Shown: positions 11,330 to 24,060 of the stretch, in pieces
Layout: each line of letters begins with the position of its first letter
How positions within the stretch are numbered: position 1 is the stretch's first letter
Source: Chinchilla lanigera
Taxonomy: Eukaryota; Chordata; Mammalia; Rodentia; Chinchillidae
Reading direction: 5' to 3'
DNA length: 64,000 nucleotides
Assembly (NCBI RefSeq): GCF_000276665.1
Contig: NW_004955433.1
Location: 18,809,513-18,873,512 of the forward strand
The notes under the pieces: model-generated
The model's input: the letters and a program-made list of their open reading frames with translations, nothing else
Told to the model about the DNA's origin: nothing
Database searches by the model: none
Program-made: the position numbers and the translations under genes

Positions 11330-13860
11330 TAATCTTTTATATGAATCTTCCTAATCATAAACTTGGTATAAACTTTCATTTATCTAGAACTGCTTTAGTT
11401 TCTCTGAGTAATGTTTTGTAACTTTCTCTTTATAGGCTTTGCATTAGATTTTATTACAACATATTTGAAGTCTTTTTACTATTTTAATACTCTCTTCATT
11501 TTAAGAGAGTTTTGAGTATTGCTAGTAAATAAAAACATAATTACAATATAATAACTCACAATCTGGCAAACTTTACTTATTATTTGAAACTGTAGATTTT
11601 TGTACTTAATACGTTAAATTATGTTGTTTGTGACTAGTGCCAACTTTATTTCTCCATTTCTAATCTTTATACCTTTAGTCCTTCCTTACTCTTTATTGTA
11701 CTGGCTAAAACCTTCAATATAGTTTAAAAAATTGCTATGGTAAACACACATACTTGAAGCTCAGGGAGAAAGATTTCAGTATTTAACTATTATGCTGATA
11801 TTTCCTGTAAGCTTTTTTGTTGTAACCATTTATCAGAATCAGTTCTTTTCTATTTCTAGGGTACAAAGAGCTTTTATCTTGAACAAGAGATAAATATATA
11901 ATATTTTGTGTATGTACTAGGATTGATAATGTGTTTTCCCTCAACATTTTTGCTTGCATTATTAGATTTTCAAATATTATACTTTGTACTTGCAATTTCT
12001 GAGTGTAGTGTCATTTTAATATACTGGTGAGTATAATTTATTAATGAGTTACATAGAATTTGGTATAGGAGGAGTAGGCAGTTAATTCTCCTTGTTATAT
12101 ATATTTTTTTAGGTTTAGGTTTCAAAATCACTATGGCTGCAGAACACAAAGTAAAAATATTTCCTCTTAGTTTTCTCTGATACCGTTTACCTTAGTAATA
12201 TGTATTAAAGCATGGATGATATGGATTTGATTTATTTAATAGAGATGATATACATACCTTTATCTTTTTCTTAGTGATGGAGAAATACTTTTTCTTACTT
12301 ACTTATACATAAGTAAACTTTAAACCTACTAGTCTGTATTACGTATATTTAAAAATTATTTGCATAAATAACACTAATGGAATAAGTTTTCTAAATATTA
12401 ACTTTTAATCCCCACAGTAGTAATAATGATAAACCTTTTTCATCTATTATATTTATAATTTATAGCTCTCCATGAAAGTTTTTACTGACTTTTTTCACAT
12501 TTATGAATAAACAACTGTGAGTTTTGTTAAATTTCGGCTTTGTACCCCTGTTCTCAGTTTCATTATTTTCAACCAAGTATTCCTTTCTGCCTTTCTAACA
12601 CTTTTTAAATTGCAATTTTCTGCTCACTTTCATCATTTTTGAAGTGGATGCTCAGGTAAGTGACTTTTTACTGTGTTTTCGTTTCTAATGTAGACATTTA
12701 AGACTAATTTCTCTGTAGGCATAATGTTAGCTGCTTTCCACATGTCATGTCATGTCATAATTCTGACCTCATTCATTTTTTAAATGTGCTAATCTCCTCC
12801 GTGATTTTGTGCTCTTTTCCAGGGCTTATTTCGAAGTATACAGTTTAATTTATGATACTTAAATAATTTATTTTTATTAATCATTTTTCTAATTTAATTC
12901 TTATGTATTAAGAAGGCGTAGTATGCTTGTGTTGTTAGTTGCTCACTGGTCTATTTTTGGGGGGCATTTTTCGTAAAAGTTTCCAAGGTGCATGATAAGA
13001 ATGATTTTCACTTATATTTACTTCAGTGTTTTATACATCATAATTACACAATTGTGTTTAGCATGGTATTCCAATATTCTCTACTTAGTATATTTTTTCT
13101 ACCTCTACTAGTAGCAAATTGTATGTAAAAGCTCTAGAACTTGGTTTGTCTACTGCTGCCTTTGAATCTCTATTTTTTACTGTATTTGTGGAAAATGTAT
13201 TATTAGATACATAGAAATTTAGATGGATTTTTGAATCTTGCTGAATTTTATGATTTATCATTAAATTTTTTGGCTTAATTTTGGTAACATTTCTTTCTCT
13301 TTAGTTTATACCTGAGCAACTTTCCTTTGGCTTGAATTTGTACATGTATTGTTTCAATCCTTTTAATCTTTATGTATCTTCATATCTAAGTTTTGTTCCT
13401 CATAAGAAATGAGACATGCTTATTGATGACTTTTAAATTTGATCTGAAAATATATGTCTATTAGTTAATAATGTGGCCTCTTTATAGTTAATATGATTAC
13501 TTCTATATTTGGATTTGATTTTCTTATTGTTTTTTAAACAATTTTTTCATCAGTTTTCTTTATTTTTTCAATGATCACCGGTTTGATTAATCAATTTCAT
13601 TTTTTCCATTTCTCCTATTACTATGTTGTAATCTTCCATAAATGTTATTTTAATGATAATACTAAAAATAGTATCTATGTATGTCCTTGTCTTAATGAAG
13701 TATATCTAATGTTAATACTTCACATGTTTCAAATGAAATTCAGGAATGTTTGCCACTCATTAAATTTTTATAAAAATTTAATAAAATTCTTCCTGTCTCA
13801 GTATCATTGATATACACTTTAATTCTACATCTACTTTACGTTTAATTTAAGACATTCTGA
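11330..13860 (-). mobile_element. L1 ORF2 fragment, old, coding strand is minus
   Basis: The T-rich plus strand follows the complement of L1 ORF2 in order. The segment that in L1 reads 'tcagtgttttgtaa' appears near 11408. The decayed 'aggacttccaatact' part is near 11700 and the 'tttatcag...ttct' segment near 11830. The segment just before 'tttaatttccaaatatt' appears near 12820-12860, and the reverse-transcriptase upstream part near 13250-13500. Many indels and stops show it is long dead. Both ends are truncated. Its coding strand is the same as CDH8. The assignment is pattern-based without an alignment, and edges are approximate. Confidence 0.7.
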
Positions 13861-14340
13861 AGGGCATAAATCATGGTAACTTTAGGAGATTTTTCATTTT
13901 GTTTCCTTTCTCTCTGGTATCTTCTTGGTTCCTAAAGATCTGGATGCTTCTAAATAGTATATATTTTATGGTTTTATTCACAGCAGGAAAATTTGTCTGA
14001 TATAAACTACCACCATGAACATGAAGAAAACATTTATTTTCCTTACACATCGCAGTGTAACAAGTTCAATATTTCCCTAAGAAAACTAAATTGTAAATTA
14101 CCCTAGGCTTGTTGAACATTGGGCAAAATGTAAACTTATTCTAATCCTCTTATGTGAAAAGCACACTGTGGTCAGTGTCTAGAAAATCCATGGAAGGTAA
14201 TTAATACTGTGTAATTTTTAGTGAATGCTCTAAAATACCAACCCATCTCTTAAAATTGCCTTTCTCTAGTTTCTGCTTTGGCCACAGTGAATTCAGCATT
14301 CATTTTGACAGTAGACCAAAATATATGCAGCATATGTTTT

Positions 14341-14526
14341 AAAAATATATAGACATAATTCAAGGGGCTGGGGATTTAGCTCAGTGGCACAGTGCCTGCC
14401 TGGNNNNNNNNNNNNNNNNNNNNNNNNNNNNNNNNNNNNNNNNNNNNNNNNNNNNNNNNNNNNNNNNNNNNNNNNNNNNNNNNNNNNNNNNNNNNNNNNN
14501 NNNAAAAATATATAGACATAATTCAA
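14341..14526 (+). mobile_element. ID SINE interrupted by an assembly gap, with long TSD
   Basis: The ID head GGGGCTGGGGATTTAGCTC starts at 14364 and reaches CCTGCCTGG, where 100 Ns begin. A 23-bp direct repeat starting AAAAATATATAGACATAATT lies at 14341-14363 and again at 14504-14526. The insertion is therefore real, and the gap replaces the 3' half and A-tail. Confidence 0.92.
14404..14503. other. Assembly gap of exactly 100 N
   Basis: One hundred undetermined bases, a length commonly used as a placeholder for gaps of unknown size. The flanking half-ID and TSD predict that the missing bases are the ID body end and its A-tail. Confidence 0.97.
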
Positions 14527-17000
14527 AGTGCAGGATTAGCAGAGTGGCCTGAACTGACTGCAGTGTGACCCAGCACCCCAGTGTCAGGCACGCAACATTG
14601 AAATGGATAATCTTCATTTACTCCCAGATGTTAATATTAAATGGCTTGAATATATTTGAATGGAAGCATAGATATGCATAGTTGCATCTATCTGTCATTA
14701 CTTCCTCCAACTGTATTTTTATCTATAAACCATCTGTTCATGTATATTAGAAAAGTATGTAAGTACAAAGAACAGAATATTATGTATTCTTGTAATAAAA
14801 TTTAACATGATATATTGGGTAAAATATGCAAATCTATAAGAAAGAGTAAATGCTTTATGTTTGTTAATGTATTTGTGGAGACAATACAGATGGCCTCAAT
14901 ATAATGGCGTTGTGCTGCTCAGAATCTTTGTAACCACTTATCTTCGTTTTATTTTATTATTTTATTTTATTTTATTTTAGTCTTAACTTAAAATTAACTT
15001 AATTTGGATCACCTACAATGAAAACATTAAACAATTTTCCTCAAATTTTTGTGTATCACTATGTTTAGTAAAATGTGCCTCAGTGGACCTAGTTTGGACT
15101 TAAGAAATAACTAGAAAAAAATTTTTAAAGAATTCCAGTGTTTAACCAGGATCAATATAAGAAGGATGGTAAGAAAACTTGCTTCATTTAGGAATGTTTC
15201 CCTGTTTACACATGGAGTCTGATTAGAATCAGGAAATCAGCAATAATGCCTGCTGTATTTGCACAGGTACTTTGTGAAGCTTTCATTCTAGAAGGAAAGT
15301 ATCTGTCTTGTTATCTCCTCTGGCACTAGAAATTCACACTTTTATGTGACTGGGAAGCAGGTATTGTAATTCATCAAACCCCCTTACCATTAGTAGAATG
15401 TAAGCTCCACCTGGAAAGGAATGTTGAGTCTTGATGATTCATTGTTGCATTCAGCATTTAGAACAGTACACGGTACATACACATTTGAAGGTAAAGATCA
15501 TTTCTCTTTCAGGGTTTATTGAGAGAATATATACTAAAACACAAGACAAACTACAGAGTGTTAAGAGCTAAATCATGCTTTGTGGCCCTTTTTATATTTT
15601 GTGCCAAATTTCCAAGTTATCTCCTAACTGATTCAACTTTGCCTGAGATTCAGACACTTTGCCGTTTGTGCACTAAATTATCTCTCTTGTCAACATTTCA
15701 GGAAACAGAAACTGTGTAAAGAGTTTTCCTAAGAACTTTGTGTAGTGGGCAGCAAAAGAAAGGAGACATTGTGAGGTGTATTTTGACTTATTCCCAGGAA
15801 GTGATAGCACAGGTTCTCAAGAGAAAAAAATAATAATTCTCCAAAGTAAGTCCCTCCTCACTGCAGATAGCCAGCCACAGGTGAAACTGTGATAGAGGAA
15901 GGGAAGCATGACGCAGAGGATATGCTTAGTTTTAAATATCTTCTCTAGTCATTAAATTAAAACAAACTTTGCTTTTTATTCTGCCTTGTGTTTCAACTAC
16001 AAAATTTATATTGGGAAAGTTGTATCTAACTGTTGATTCAGTGAAACTAAATTAGAAGTTGTAATTTTCCATCTCTTTTGGTTCCTTCATTAAAATTACA
16101 GTTCATGCATTCACAGCACTACAAATTACAGTTTTTCCTATAAGCAGGTTGACTCTAGTTTATTAGATGCTCTGCAAGATCCGCTCCCCACTACATTTTT
16201 TGCTGGTAGAGATGTTGCTCTAGAATTCTGTGCCAAAAAATCCTCCCAAATACAAATTCTATGAGGCAGTTCCTCTCTGTGGTTTCTCACCCCAATATCC
16301 ATATGTATTCTTAATTAACTGCATGAAAGCAATTCAGAATTTGATAATTTCGAACATTGTCTATCTAGAAGATTTTTTCAGGACTATTTGAGGAAAAAAG
16401 TGCAAACTTTTATGTCTTGCACATAACACTTCATTATAATTTCTTCTCCGGAAACTGTTGGAATTTGTTCAACACTAAAGAGAAGTAATTGCTTAATATA
16501 TTAAGGCAATTAAACAAACCATTTAATCGTATGAATAACAATGAGCCTAGTTTCAGAGTAATAGAAAATCAAGGCAAAGGAAAGAAAGGAAAAGAAAAAG
16601 CTAGGAATGCTAACTGCACATATAGCATTTCATTGGTACTGATGCCAGATGTATAGATAGCAAAAAAAAATAAAGAGAAATTATCAACTCCCTAAGGTCA
16701 CACAATCAATAAATACTGTTGCAATGTACAGTTTGAGATTCATATGTACCCAATGCTAAAGCGCATCCAACTCTTTACAGTTATATAATATTAGCCTTAA
16801 ATTTTAGCTTTCTTACGGACACCACAGAAGTCAGACATGAATGGAGTCACATTACATTTACAAAGTCATAAACGAACAGAGGTAAAATAATTTGGGAAAA
16901 TGCTTTCTCATTTCTTTACTTTAAAAATACTTTAAGAATTAAATAAGTTACTTTAAGGAAAATATTAAACTAAAAAAGATTGGCTTAAATGAAACAAGAC
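14527..17000. other. Intron, mostly unique
   Basis: No gene recognised. It includes a (TTTTA)n tract at about 14947-14979. A probable MIR 3' piece lies around 16680-16790, recognised by the 'tcccctaaggtcacacaatcaataaatac' pattern that echoes the MIR core 'aaggtcacacagc'. Confidence 0.5.
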
Positions 17001-17017
17001 ACTAAGATAAAAGTTGT

Positions 17018-17160
17018 CACCAGAGGAAGTGATGCCTGTAATTCCAGGACTTTGGAGGCTGAAGCAGGAGGAACACAGTGAGTTCAAGCCCAGACTGGGA
17101 TATAGTGATCCCGAGCCCAGCCTAAACTACACAGAAAGACTCTGTCTTAGAAAATAAAGT
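17018..17160 (+). mobile_element. B1 SINE, diverged
   Basis: GATGCCTGTAATTCCAGGAC, TTTGGAGGCTGAAGCAGGAGG and GTGAGTTCAAGCCCAGACTGGG, followed by a second partial 'cagcctaaactacacagaaagactctgtctta' unit, give the B1 quasi-dimer order. The tail is a short A-rich stretch. Confidence 0.88.
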
Positions 17161-18900
17161 TTTCAGTAAAGATGTCTAATTATATTTTTAAGGCTTTTTG
17201 ATATGTTAAAAGACTCAAGCAAAAAGAATGCACTTATATGGTGAATATGGAAAGAAAAAGATTGGTTTATAGAATGACTACACAAAAAAAGTCTGGTGAC
17301 CAGAGCTGTGTTGGAGAATGCAGGGTCAGCATGTGATTACTAATATCCACTCTTAACTCTTTCATGAGCTTCTCACTTCATTTTTGAAAACTGAAATATA
17401 TTATAGTGAGTTGTGGTGAACTTTCTAGTCCAGATATTATGTGTGTGACAACCAAGCAAGTTATTGTATTACTCAGTGGTGATACAAGTTGCTATTAGCT
17501 AATATTGCTTAAACTAAATGATAAATGTTAATCTACTCCTGTTTTATCCATTTTGCATTCATTTGCTCAATCAAAGATTTCTATTTCTCCCATTTATTTA
17601 ATAAACAGCTGTCACAAGCTTACCACGACTAAACACCCTTCTATTCATAGTTGTAAACTTTTCTTCTAGGTGTTAGGGAAAGGCAGTCTCCAGACTGAAA
17701 TGTTCTACTTAGGAGAAAGAGTTCATAAACAATAAATACGATAACCAAATCATAGCATATGTTGGAAAGGACTGTCAATAAAGACAAATAAAGCAAAGTA
17801 AGTGAAGATCACAGTACCCCTATCTGAAAAAAGAAACTGAAGAAATTGGCCATGACTATACCAAAGGGATGCATATTCTAGCCAGGGGGAAGTTACTGCC
17901 AGCCCTGAAAGGAGAACATTGCTTACATCCGTGTGTGCCCCTCCATAGACTATTGAATGACTATGAATTGAAATTATTTTTAAGGATAGTAATAGACTTG
18001 TGCATGATCCTAATGGGCTGCAAAGGGAATTATGCATCCTTTTCTTGATTACTGAATTGAGTTAATGGAAGAGAACACTATGTTATATAGTAACTAAGAA
18101 TTAGTCCTGGGTTATTAATTTTAAAGGATGCATCCAAATGCTGTGTTCATGTGAGATAATTTCTTAGAAAAGTTCACTGGATACATTCCCACCTCAGGAT
18201 ATTTTCAAGTATCCCATGCCATTCTCTTCAGAAATTTTGATAATATTTTTCTCTTCTAAAGAATTTTATAAGCAAATGGGTAAAATGTAACACAATCCCC
18301 CAAACAGCTGTAAATATTATTTGGTAATTCAATAAATATTTTCTATCCATTTACAAAGTGAGAGTGTACCTGTTTGGAGTTAGAGGGATTATAGGAAAGG
18401 GTAAGGTCTAGTCTTTGCCCTGGATGGCATTATTCTAGAAGCATGACAGGTGGCACATATACAAATAGCTACAATGACAAATAGCTACAATGACAATTTA
18501 GACAACACTGCCTCCTCTGCACCTTCTTTCAGTTGGAAGGAACATATATAGCTTCAAGAAAGAAGTAACTATTTCATCTGGACCTAGAAGGAAAAATAAT
18601 ATTTTGAAATGCAAACATATGACAAGATATTCAAGGAGTTAAAAAAATGTCATTACAGAGGTTCGGAGGCAGAGCACTGTACCACAATCTAAGATACAGG
18701 TGATGGACACCACAAGTTTGATTAAACCCTGGAAATAATTTTAATTAATTAATAATAGTGGAGATATTTTCAATTAATTGATTGATAGTTTAGATATTTA
18801 TAATGTGGGGTAAATAAGAAGCCATAACATTTTATCATAGAATATTTTTTCAAGTATAAATTCAAAGTAAAATATATTTGTGATAATTTATATTTCTCAC
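17161..18900. other. Intron with an L2-like relic
   Basis: No gene seen. The interval 18325-18520 resembles an L2 3' end, with 'aattcaataaatattttct' followed by 'gtctagtctttgccctggatgg'. It contains a tandem duplication of ACAAATAGCTACAATG near 18466-18497. Two diverged TTAATTAATT-rich repeats lie at about 18738-18800. Confidence 0.45.
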
Positions 18901-18923
18901 AATGTTAAGAATTTTAAATATAA

Positions 18924-19017
18924 GGGCCAGGGATATAGCTCAGTGGCAAGGTGCCTGCAATGGAAAGTGCAAGGTCCTCAGCTCTTTTCCTGGTACCAAA
19001 AGAAAACAAACAAAAAA
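18924..19017 (+). mobile_element. ID SINE (older)
   Basis: It starts GGGCCAGGGATATAGCTCAG and ends with CTGGTACCAAAAGAAAAC and an A-rich tail. The 17-bp TSD is AAGAATTTTAAATATAA (18907-18923) and AAGAATTCTAAATGTAA (19018-19034), two differences in 17. Confidence 0.93.
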
Positions 19018-19034
19018 AAGAATTCTAAATGTAA

Positions 19035-22000
19035 CAGTGATTCCTCATTAAACTGTTTGAGTAATTCAGTAAATTTGTTCATGTGCAAAAATTTGCTACT
19101 AGCATTGTTAAGTGATAAATAAAATGCATATTCAGATTTCGTAAAATACAAAGAGTTTGTATCTCTAAATTATGGTTAATAAGTATTATAGACTATAATT
19201 TATAATTTAAATCCAATTATAAGAGCCAAAAGTAAGCAAAAAGATGCCCACACAGTATGTCACAGTTAGTGTGTAAGGTCACCTTATTTGAGTCAGGAAG
19301 GGAAGTATAATAACAGCCAGTTCTAACTAAAAACAGTAACAGCTTTCACATCTTCAACCTATGCTTGTATTCTGTCTCTTTCTCTACATGTATTTAGTGA
19401 AAATTAAATCACTCTGGCAGCATGCAAGTAGAGACATTATAAGTACTCCTCTTAAGACATATAGGCACGATGCCCAACATTTCTGGCTCTCAGTGGAAGC
19501 CCTCACACTGAGTTCTGTTAATGGAGCCCCTCCTCTTTTCTAGAAAAATATCTAAGTTCTCAAGTACAGAATCCTTTCTAGCTCACCTACATGAGTGATT
19601 GAAAACTACACTGATATTTAAAACTTTAAAAAATGTGTTACAGTAAAAGTCACATTTGCACTGATCCAACGCAAACATAACCTGCACTTTGAACACATTT
19701 ACCTCATTGTTCTCACCACTTTCTGAAGCTGTTCTGGAAGTACCTTTTCATGTCTTTGCAATATGTTTTCTGAAATAAGGTGGTGGATGCTAGCAAGCAC
19801 CACTTAACAGAATGACAGGCTTGCAAACATATTAAGGTGCTGTGTCTTCATCCACTTTGTTCACTGGATCTCCTGATACAATGTGACTTCTGGCTAGTCC
19901 TCAAAGTTAACATTACCATGAAAAATAAGCATTTTGAATTGATTCAGGACATCAAAGGAGCTACAACAACTAAAGACATTTGTAAGACTTGGCCCAGTGT
20001 CTTTTCCATAATGATTAGCCAATATATTTTTACAAAATCACTAGATGAACGACAGTGTATTTAGTGGGTGGGTAAATGATTACCTGGGTATACTGGTGCA
20101 CTATTATTGGACAACTATTACCAAAAATAGTGGATTTTACATCATGTAAAATGCATCAATTCAGAAATTCAAATCAAGATGAGAGATATATGGCAAATAG
20201 CCACTCTCATCAGAAGAAAAGATTCATGGTGGGTTCAGTTCACCAAAGTTAGACTACAGATTCCAGATAAATTCAGGCCTAGCAAGGAGTGAAACATATT
20301 GAGTAAATGTCAACTATTTACTTGTTAGTGAACAAATATAGTACTAACCTCAAGATCTCATAATTTTCATGAGAAATCAAAATTAACTTACCTGAAATAA
20401 TCAGAAAACAATCAAATAATTGAACTATATTATTTGAATTATATACTTTGTATATGTATTATAGGCATTTGATGTGTTTGTATCCTTATGTACTTACTAA
20501 AACACATTTTTGATGGATAAATGGGGATATATTGTGTATACATATACACACACACACATATATATGTACTCATGGGTAATGACATAATTTAATAACAATT
20601 CTTCCAGTTCATGTTTCAAAATATCAAAGATAATATAGCAAATTAAATAATTTAAATTATCAGATTAGAAAGAAATTTACACAAACTATAATCAAGTCAC
20701 TCAGAATATATAACCAATAATATGATACATATAAACATTTTCTTCATTGCATAGCAGGGGAAAAGTGACTGTTTCAATTGCATATGTGTTAAAATTATAG
20801 AAAACAAAGTGAACATACTACATGCTAATAGTGATTATTTCTAGATTTTGAGTTTATAAAGAATATTGTTTGCTTTTACATTATCTGTATAACTCATGCA
20901 TCATTTTTTAGTCATGGAAATGTAACTGATTTTTCATTTTTAAATATAGACTTATTTTTACAGATTTTTATTATTATTTTTACCCACTTTGTTATTTCCA
21001 GCTCACAAAACTCTAGCAATTTGCACATTTATGTGTCCTAATATGGATAATGTGTGCAAGATTATCTTGTACATTTTCTGTCAGTTTCCCTCCTTTGCTC
21101 TCTCAATATGCAGCAAGAGTTTTCTATTGCCATATGTTTAAGGTAAATCTAAATTTATCTGCTGCCCACTCCATTTGCAAATTCACTTTTCAAAACCCTT
21201 AAAAACACTTTCAAGAAATTCTCCAGAGAAAAACATTATAAACAAAATTACTACAAAAGTAAATGAAATCACAAACTACCACTAAGAGAAGCCCATTTCC
21301 TTTTAAGTTTATGAGGCAACCCCCTGCACACACACACTTACAATGTGTAAGTATACAAAGCCAAAATACCAATATTTTTTATTCGTTATATTCTACTAAT
21401 GTGAAAACTTCATGTACACATAGCAATTATTGAGAGTGTCATATTTAACATAACGAGCTGTATTAACAAGGTTCCTGGTACAATATCTTGTCTAGACAAG
21501 AACAGCACATTTTCTATGAATCTCTACATTTTGGTTTTCATTCTCTGAACAGTGTTTCTCAAAGTGTTTTTACCACTTATCCATATTGAAATCATTTGTA
21601 GTGTTAGGTAAAACATATTCTATTAAACTTAAGTTCTAGGGAACTTTGGAAGTGAGATTCATAGTCTCCTAGAATTTGATCCATGTAGACCTAGCTTCCT
21701 GTCTACATTACAATTTATGGTGAATAAACTCCCCAGCTCAGATTTCCAATGAATGGGCCCCTCTTTATAAATCTTCAGAGATCTGGACTAAATATCTGTG
21801 CAATTAGGTAATATGGGTACTGCATACCTGTCCATGTTCTATTTAGTAATTTTCTCTATTTTTGATTACAGTACCTTGTCCATTTATCATCACAGATTCC
21901 TCTGAGTTAAGTAAGACAAGTTTTATTAGTATTCTTAGACTGGGGAGGAAATAGAAAGAATTTAGCCAGTTCAAGAAATATTCCATCTCAGAGCTGATTA

Positions 22001-22150
22001 GACTGCAAAAGTAGGCCTTAACACAAAAACTCAATAACAGTAGCAGTAACGATAATAAGTATAAATAATAATAATGATGATGATGATGTATTTATTTTAA
22101 CCAATGATAAAGCGCAAAGAAAATATTTAAAGTACCTTGTGAAGGAACAA
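19035..22150. other. Unique AT-rich intron
   Basis: No gene or named repeat recognised. A CA/TA microsatellite patch is at about 20530-20565. A perfect 16-bp palindrome, TCTTGTCTAGACAAGA, is at 21486-21501. An ATA/ATG triplet run is at about 22060-22090. Confidence 0.5.
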
Positions 22151-22165
22151 GTAAAATAGAAAATG

Positions 22166-22274
22166 GGGGGCTGGGGATTTAGCTCAGCGGCAAAAAAGCG
22201 CCTGCCTGGCAAGCGCAAGGTCGTGAGTTTGGTTCCCGGTACCGGAGAAAAACCAAAAAAAAACAACAAAACAA
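22166..22274 (+). mobile_element. ID SINE (young subfamily)
   Basis: GGGGCTGGGGATTTAGCTC through TTCCCGGTACCGGAGAAAAAC with an A-rich tail carrying interspersed C. It has two extra A residues after GCGGCAA compared with its sisters. The TSD is AGAAAATGG at 22158-22166 and 22275-22283. It retains many CpGs. Confidence 0.93.
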
Positions 22275-22283
22275 AGAAAATGG

Positions 22284-23380
22284 TCTCTGATTTTACAATA
22301 TTCTAAATTTTAGGACTTATAACTATAAAAATAGTATTTAATACTTATAAGAGTAAACTATATTTAAATATTATTAATACTTTAAAATTATTCTGAAACT
22401 ATCAGCTGTCCTTTGTTAACAATTCTACTTGTATCATCAAATTTCTGTGACAATTTAAAAATGTGGTCTACAGATTTTTGAAATGCTTCCCATTGAAAGG
22501 TATAAGGATATATTTTCTTTTCCTTTCATGGAACCCAGCTTCTGTGACTAATGGTATGTGAGAAAGTGATAATGTCCAAATTTTTAGGCTCAGGTCTGAA
22601 TGTGTTAGCCATTTTCCCTTCCTAACTCTCTTAAGATGGAGCTCTTTGAACATAAACACCAGGAAGTCTTTAAGTTTACTTGATTTGGGTATCCACAAGC
22701 ACAAACTCCTCCTAAAAGGCAGCTGAGTTTTAATTTTCAAGCTACATGAATGTCCTGCCTTGGGATTGGTCAACTGGTACCACATTCTTTAGAGACAAGC
22801 TGACTCAGCGAAGTCCTGCCTAGATATCATATGGTAAACAAAATAACTGCTGCTGCCTCCAAGTTGTGGGGCTGTTTGATAAGTAGCAGTAGATGACAAA
22901 GATTTTAGTGACGGAGTAAGGTGCTACCTTAAGGAAAATTTAAAACACCAGATCTGTGTTACAAGCAGGAGCTGCCTGTGTTTAAAAGACAGTAGGAACT
23001 GAAAGGGCTTCTGGAGACACCACTCCAATAAGACTAAAGGATTCTGAAAATTTTGTGAGTGAGGCTTATTGTAAGGTGACTGAAACAAGGAACATGTTCT
23101 TGAAATTTAAAGGAAAGGAGATCATCATACAGGGGGAATGTTGAGCTTGCTACCTCTGAGTTATGCAGGGGAAAAAAAAAGGGAAGGCACAGAATGAAAT
23201 TAATGATCTACTTAAAGTGATTCCAGGCAGACTATAAAAGTACTAAATGGTTTATTCTCATTGACCAAATATGTGAATGGAGAAAATTGGTTTAAAGAAA
23301 GAACTTTTCCAAGAACCTTGCCAATTGAGTTGGAAAGCTATTTTCTTTTCATTCTTAGATTCTCCAGAGAAAATCAGATG
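22284..23380. other. Intron, no recognised feature
   Basis: The minus strand has a 105-codon open frame at 22468-22785 with no signal, domain or exon-like splice signals that I can see. I treat it as chance. The rest is unremarkable. Confidence 0.45.
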
Positions 23381-23383
23381 CCA

Positions 23384-23437
23384 CATTTTTTTTGGAACCA
23401 GGAATCGAACTCAGGACCTTGCACTTGGCAAGCAGAT
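23384..23437 (-). mobile_element. 5'-truncated ID SINE
   Basis: Reverse orientation: a T-run followed by GGAACCAGGAATCGAACTCA and GGACCTTGCACTTGGCAAGC, then breaks off before the A-box half. This is an old, truncated copy. Confidence 0.8.
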
Positions 23438-23860
23438 CCCACATTAAAAGTCCCCGTTCATAGATGGCATACAGACTGGTGGGTGCTCATCCTTTCATGT
23501 TAATATCTCAAGAAGGTCTGAGTTTCCTCTTGATAACTCTCTGAGAGACACACTTTCTGAAGATCACACAGCCAGAGTGTTTCTTAGAGTCCCTCTGCTA
23601 AAATCTCCAAAGAATTGACCACAGGAGATTCACTAGGTGCCCAAAGCCAAGAAGGCCTCATTCTGAAGGTACTTTTATCTTATGAAGTGAATTACGAAGT
23701 GGCTTATATGAAGTTTACAAAGTCGTTAATGGAAATGCATTGACATCTACTAAAAGAGACAGCAATGAAAAGTAGCCCCAGGACTCAATACTAGGCAGCA
23801 TGCAAATTGAGAAGATACTTTTGCTATAAGTAGTTTTGGTAAAGAAGAAATGGAGGAAGA

Positions 23861-24060
23861 GGGCTAGGGATTTAGTTCAATGGCACAATGCTTGCCTGGT
23901 AAGCTTGAGGTGCTGATCTTGATTCCCAGTACCCTCCCAAAAAAGTGGAGAAAGAAGAAAGAGAAAGAGAGGAGAAGGAGGAGAAGTAAAAAGGAGAAAG
24001 AGAGGAAGAGTGAGAAGGAGGAGCAGAAGCAGGAGGAAGAGGAAAAAGAAGTAGAAACAA
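23861..24060 (+). mobile_element. ID SINE with a long GA/GGA-rich purine tail
   Basis: The body GGGCTAGGGATTTAGTTCAA to CCCAGTACCCTCCC ends near 23938. It is followed by about 120 bp of nearly pure purine (AGAAAG, GGAGAAGG and AGGAAGAGG units). This is an A-tail that has evolved into a purine microsatellite. The Lys/Glu-rich frame read through this tract is an artefact of the repeat. Confidence 0.88.

Noticed and set aside
18655..18740. Possible ID-like element
   Set aside because: Only scattered resemblance (GGCAGAGCACTGTACC and TTTGATTAAACCCTGG); no A box start, tail or TSD.
21486..21501. 16-bp perfect palindrome as a possible nuclear receptor or operator site
   Set aside because: It lacks the spaced half-site arrangement of known receptor elements, and short palindromes are expected by chance in a window of this size.
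22468..22785. 105-codon minus-strand frame in CDH8 orientation
   Set aside because: No recognisable motif, no acceptor/donor pair in phase, composition as expected by chance.
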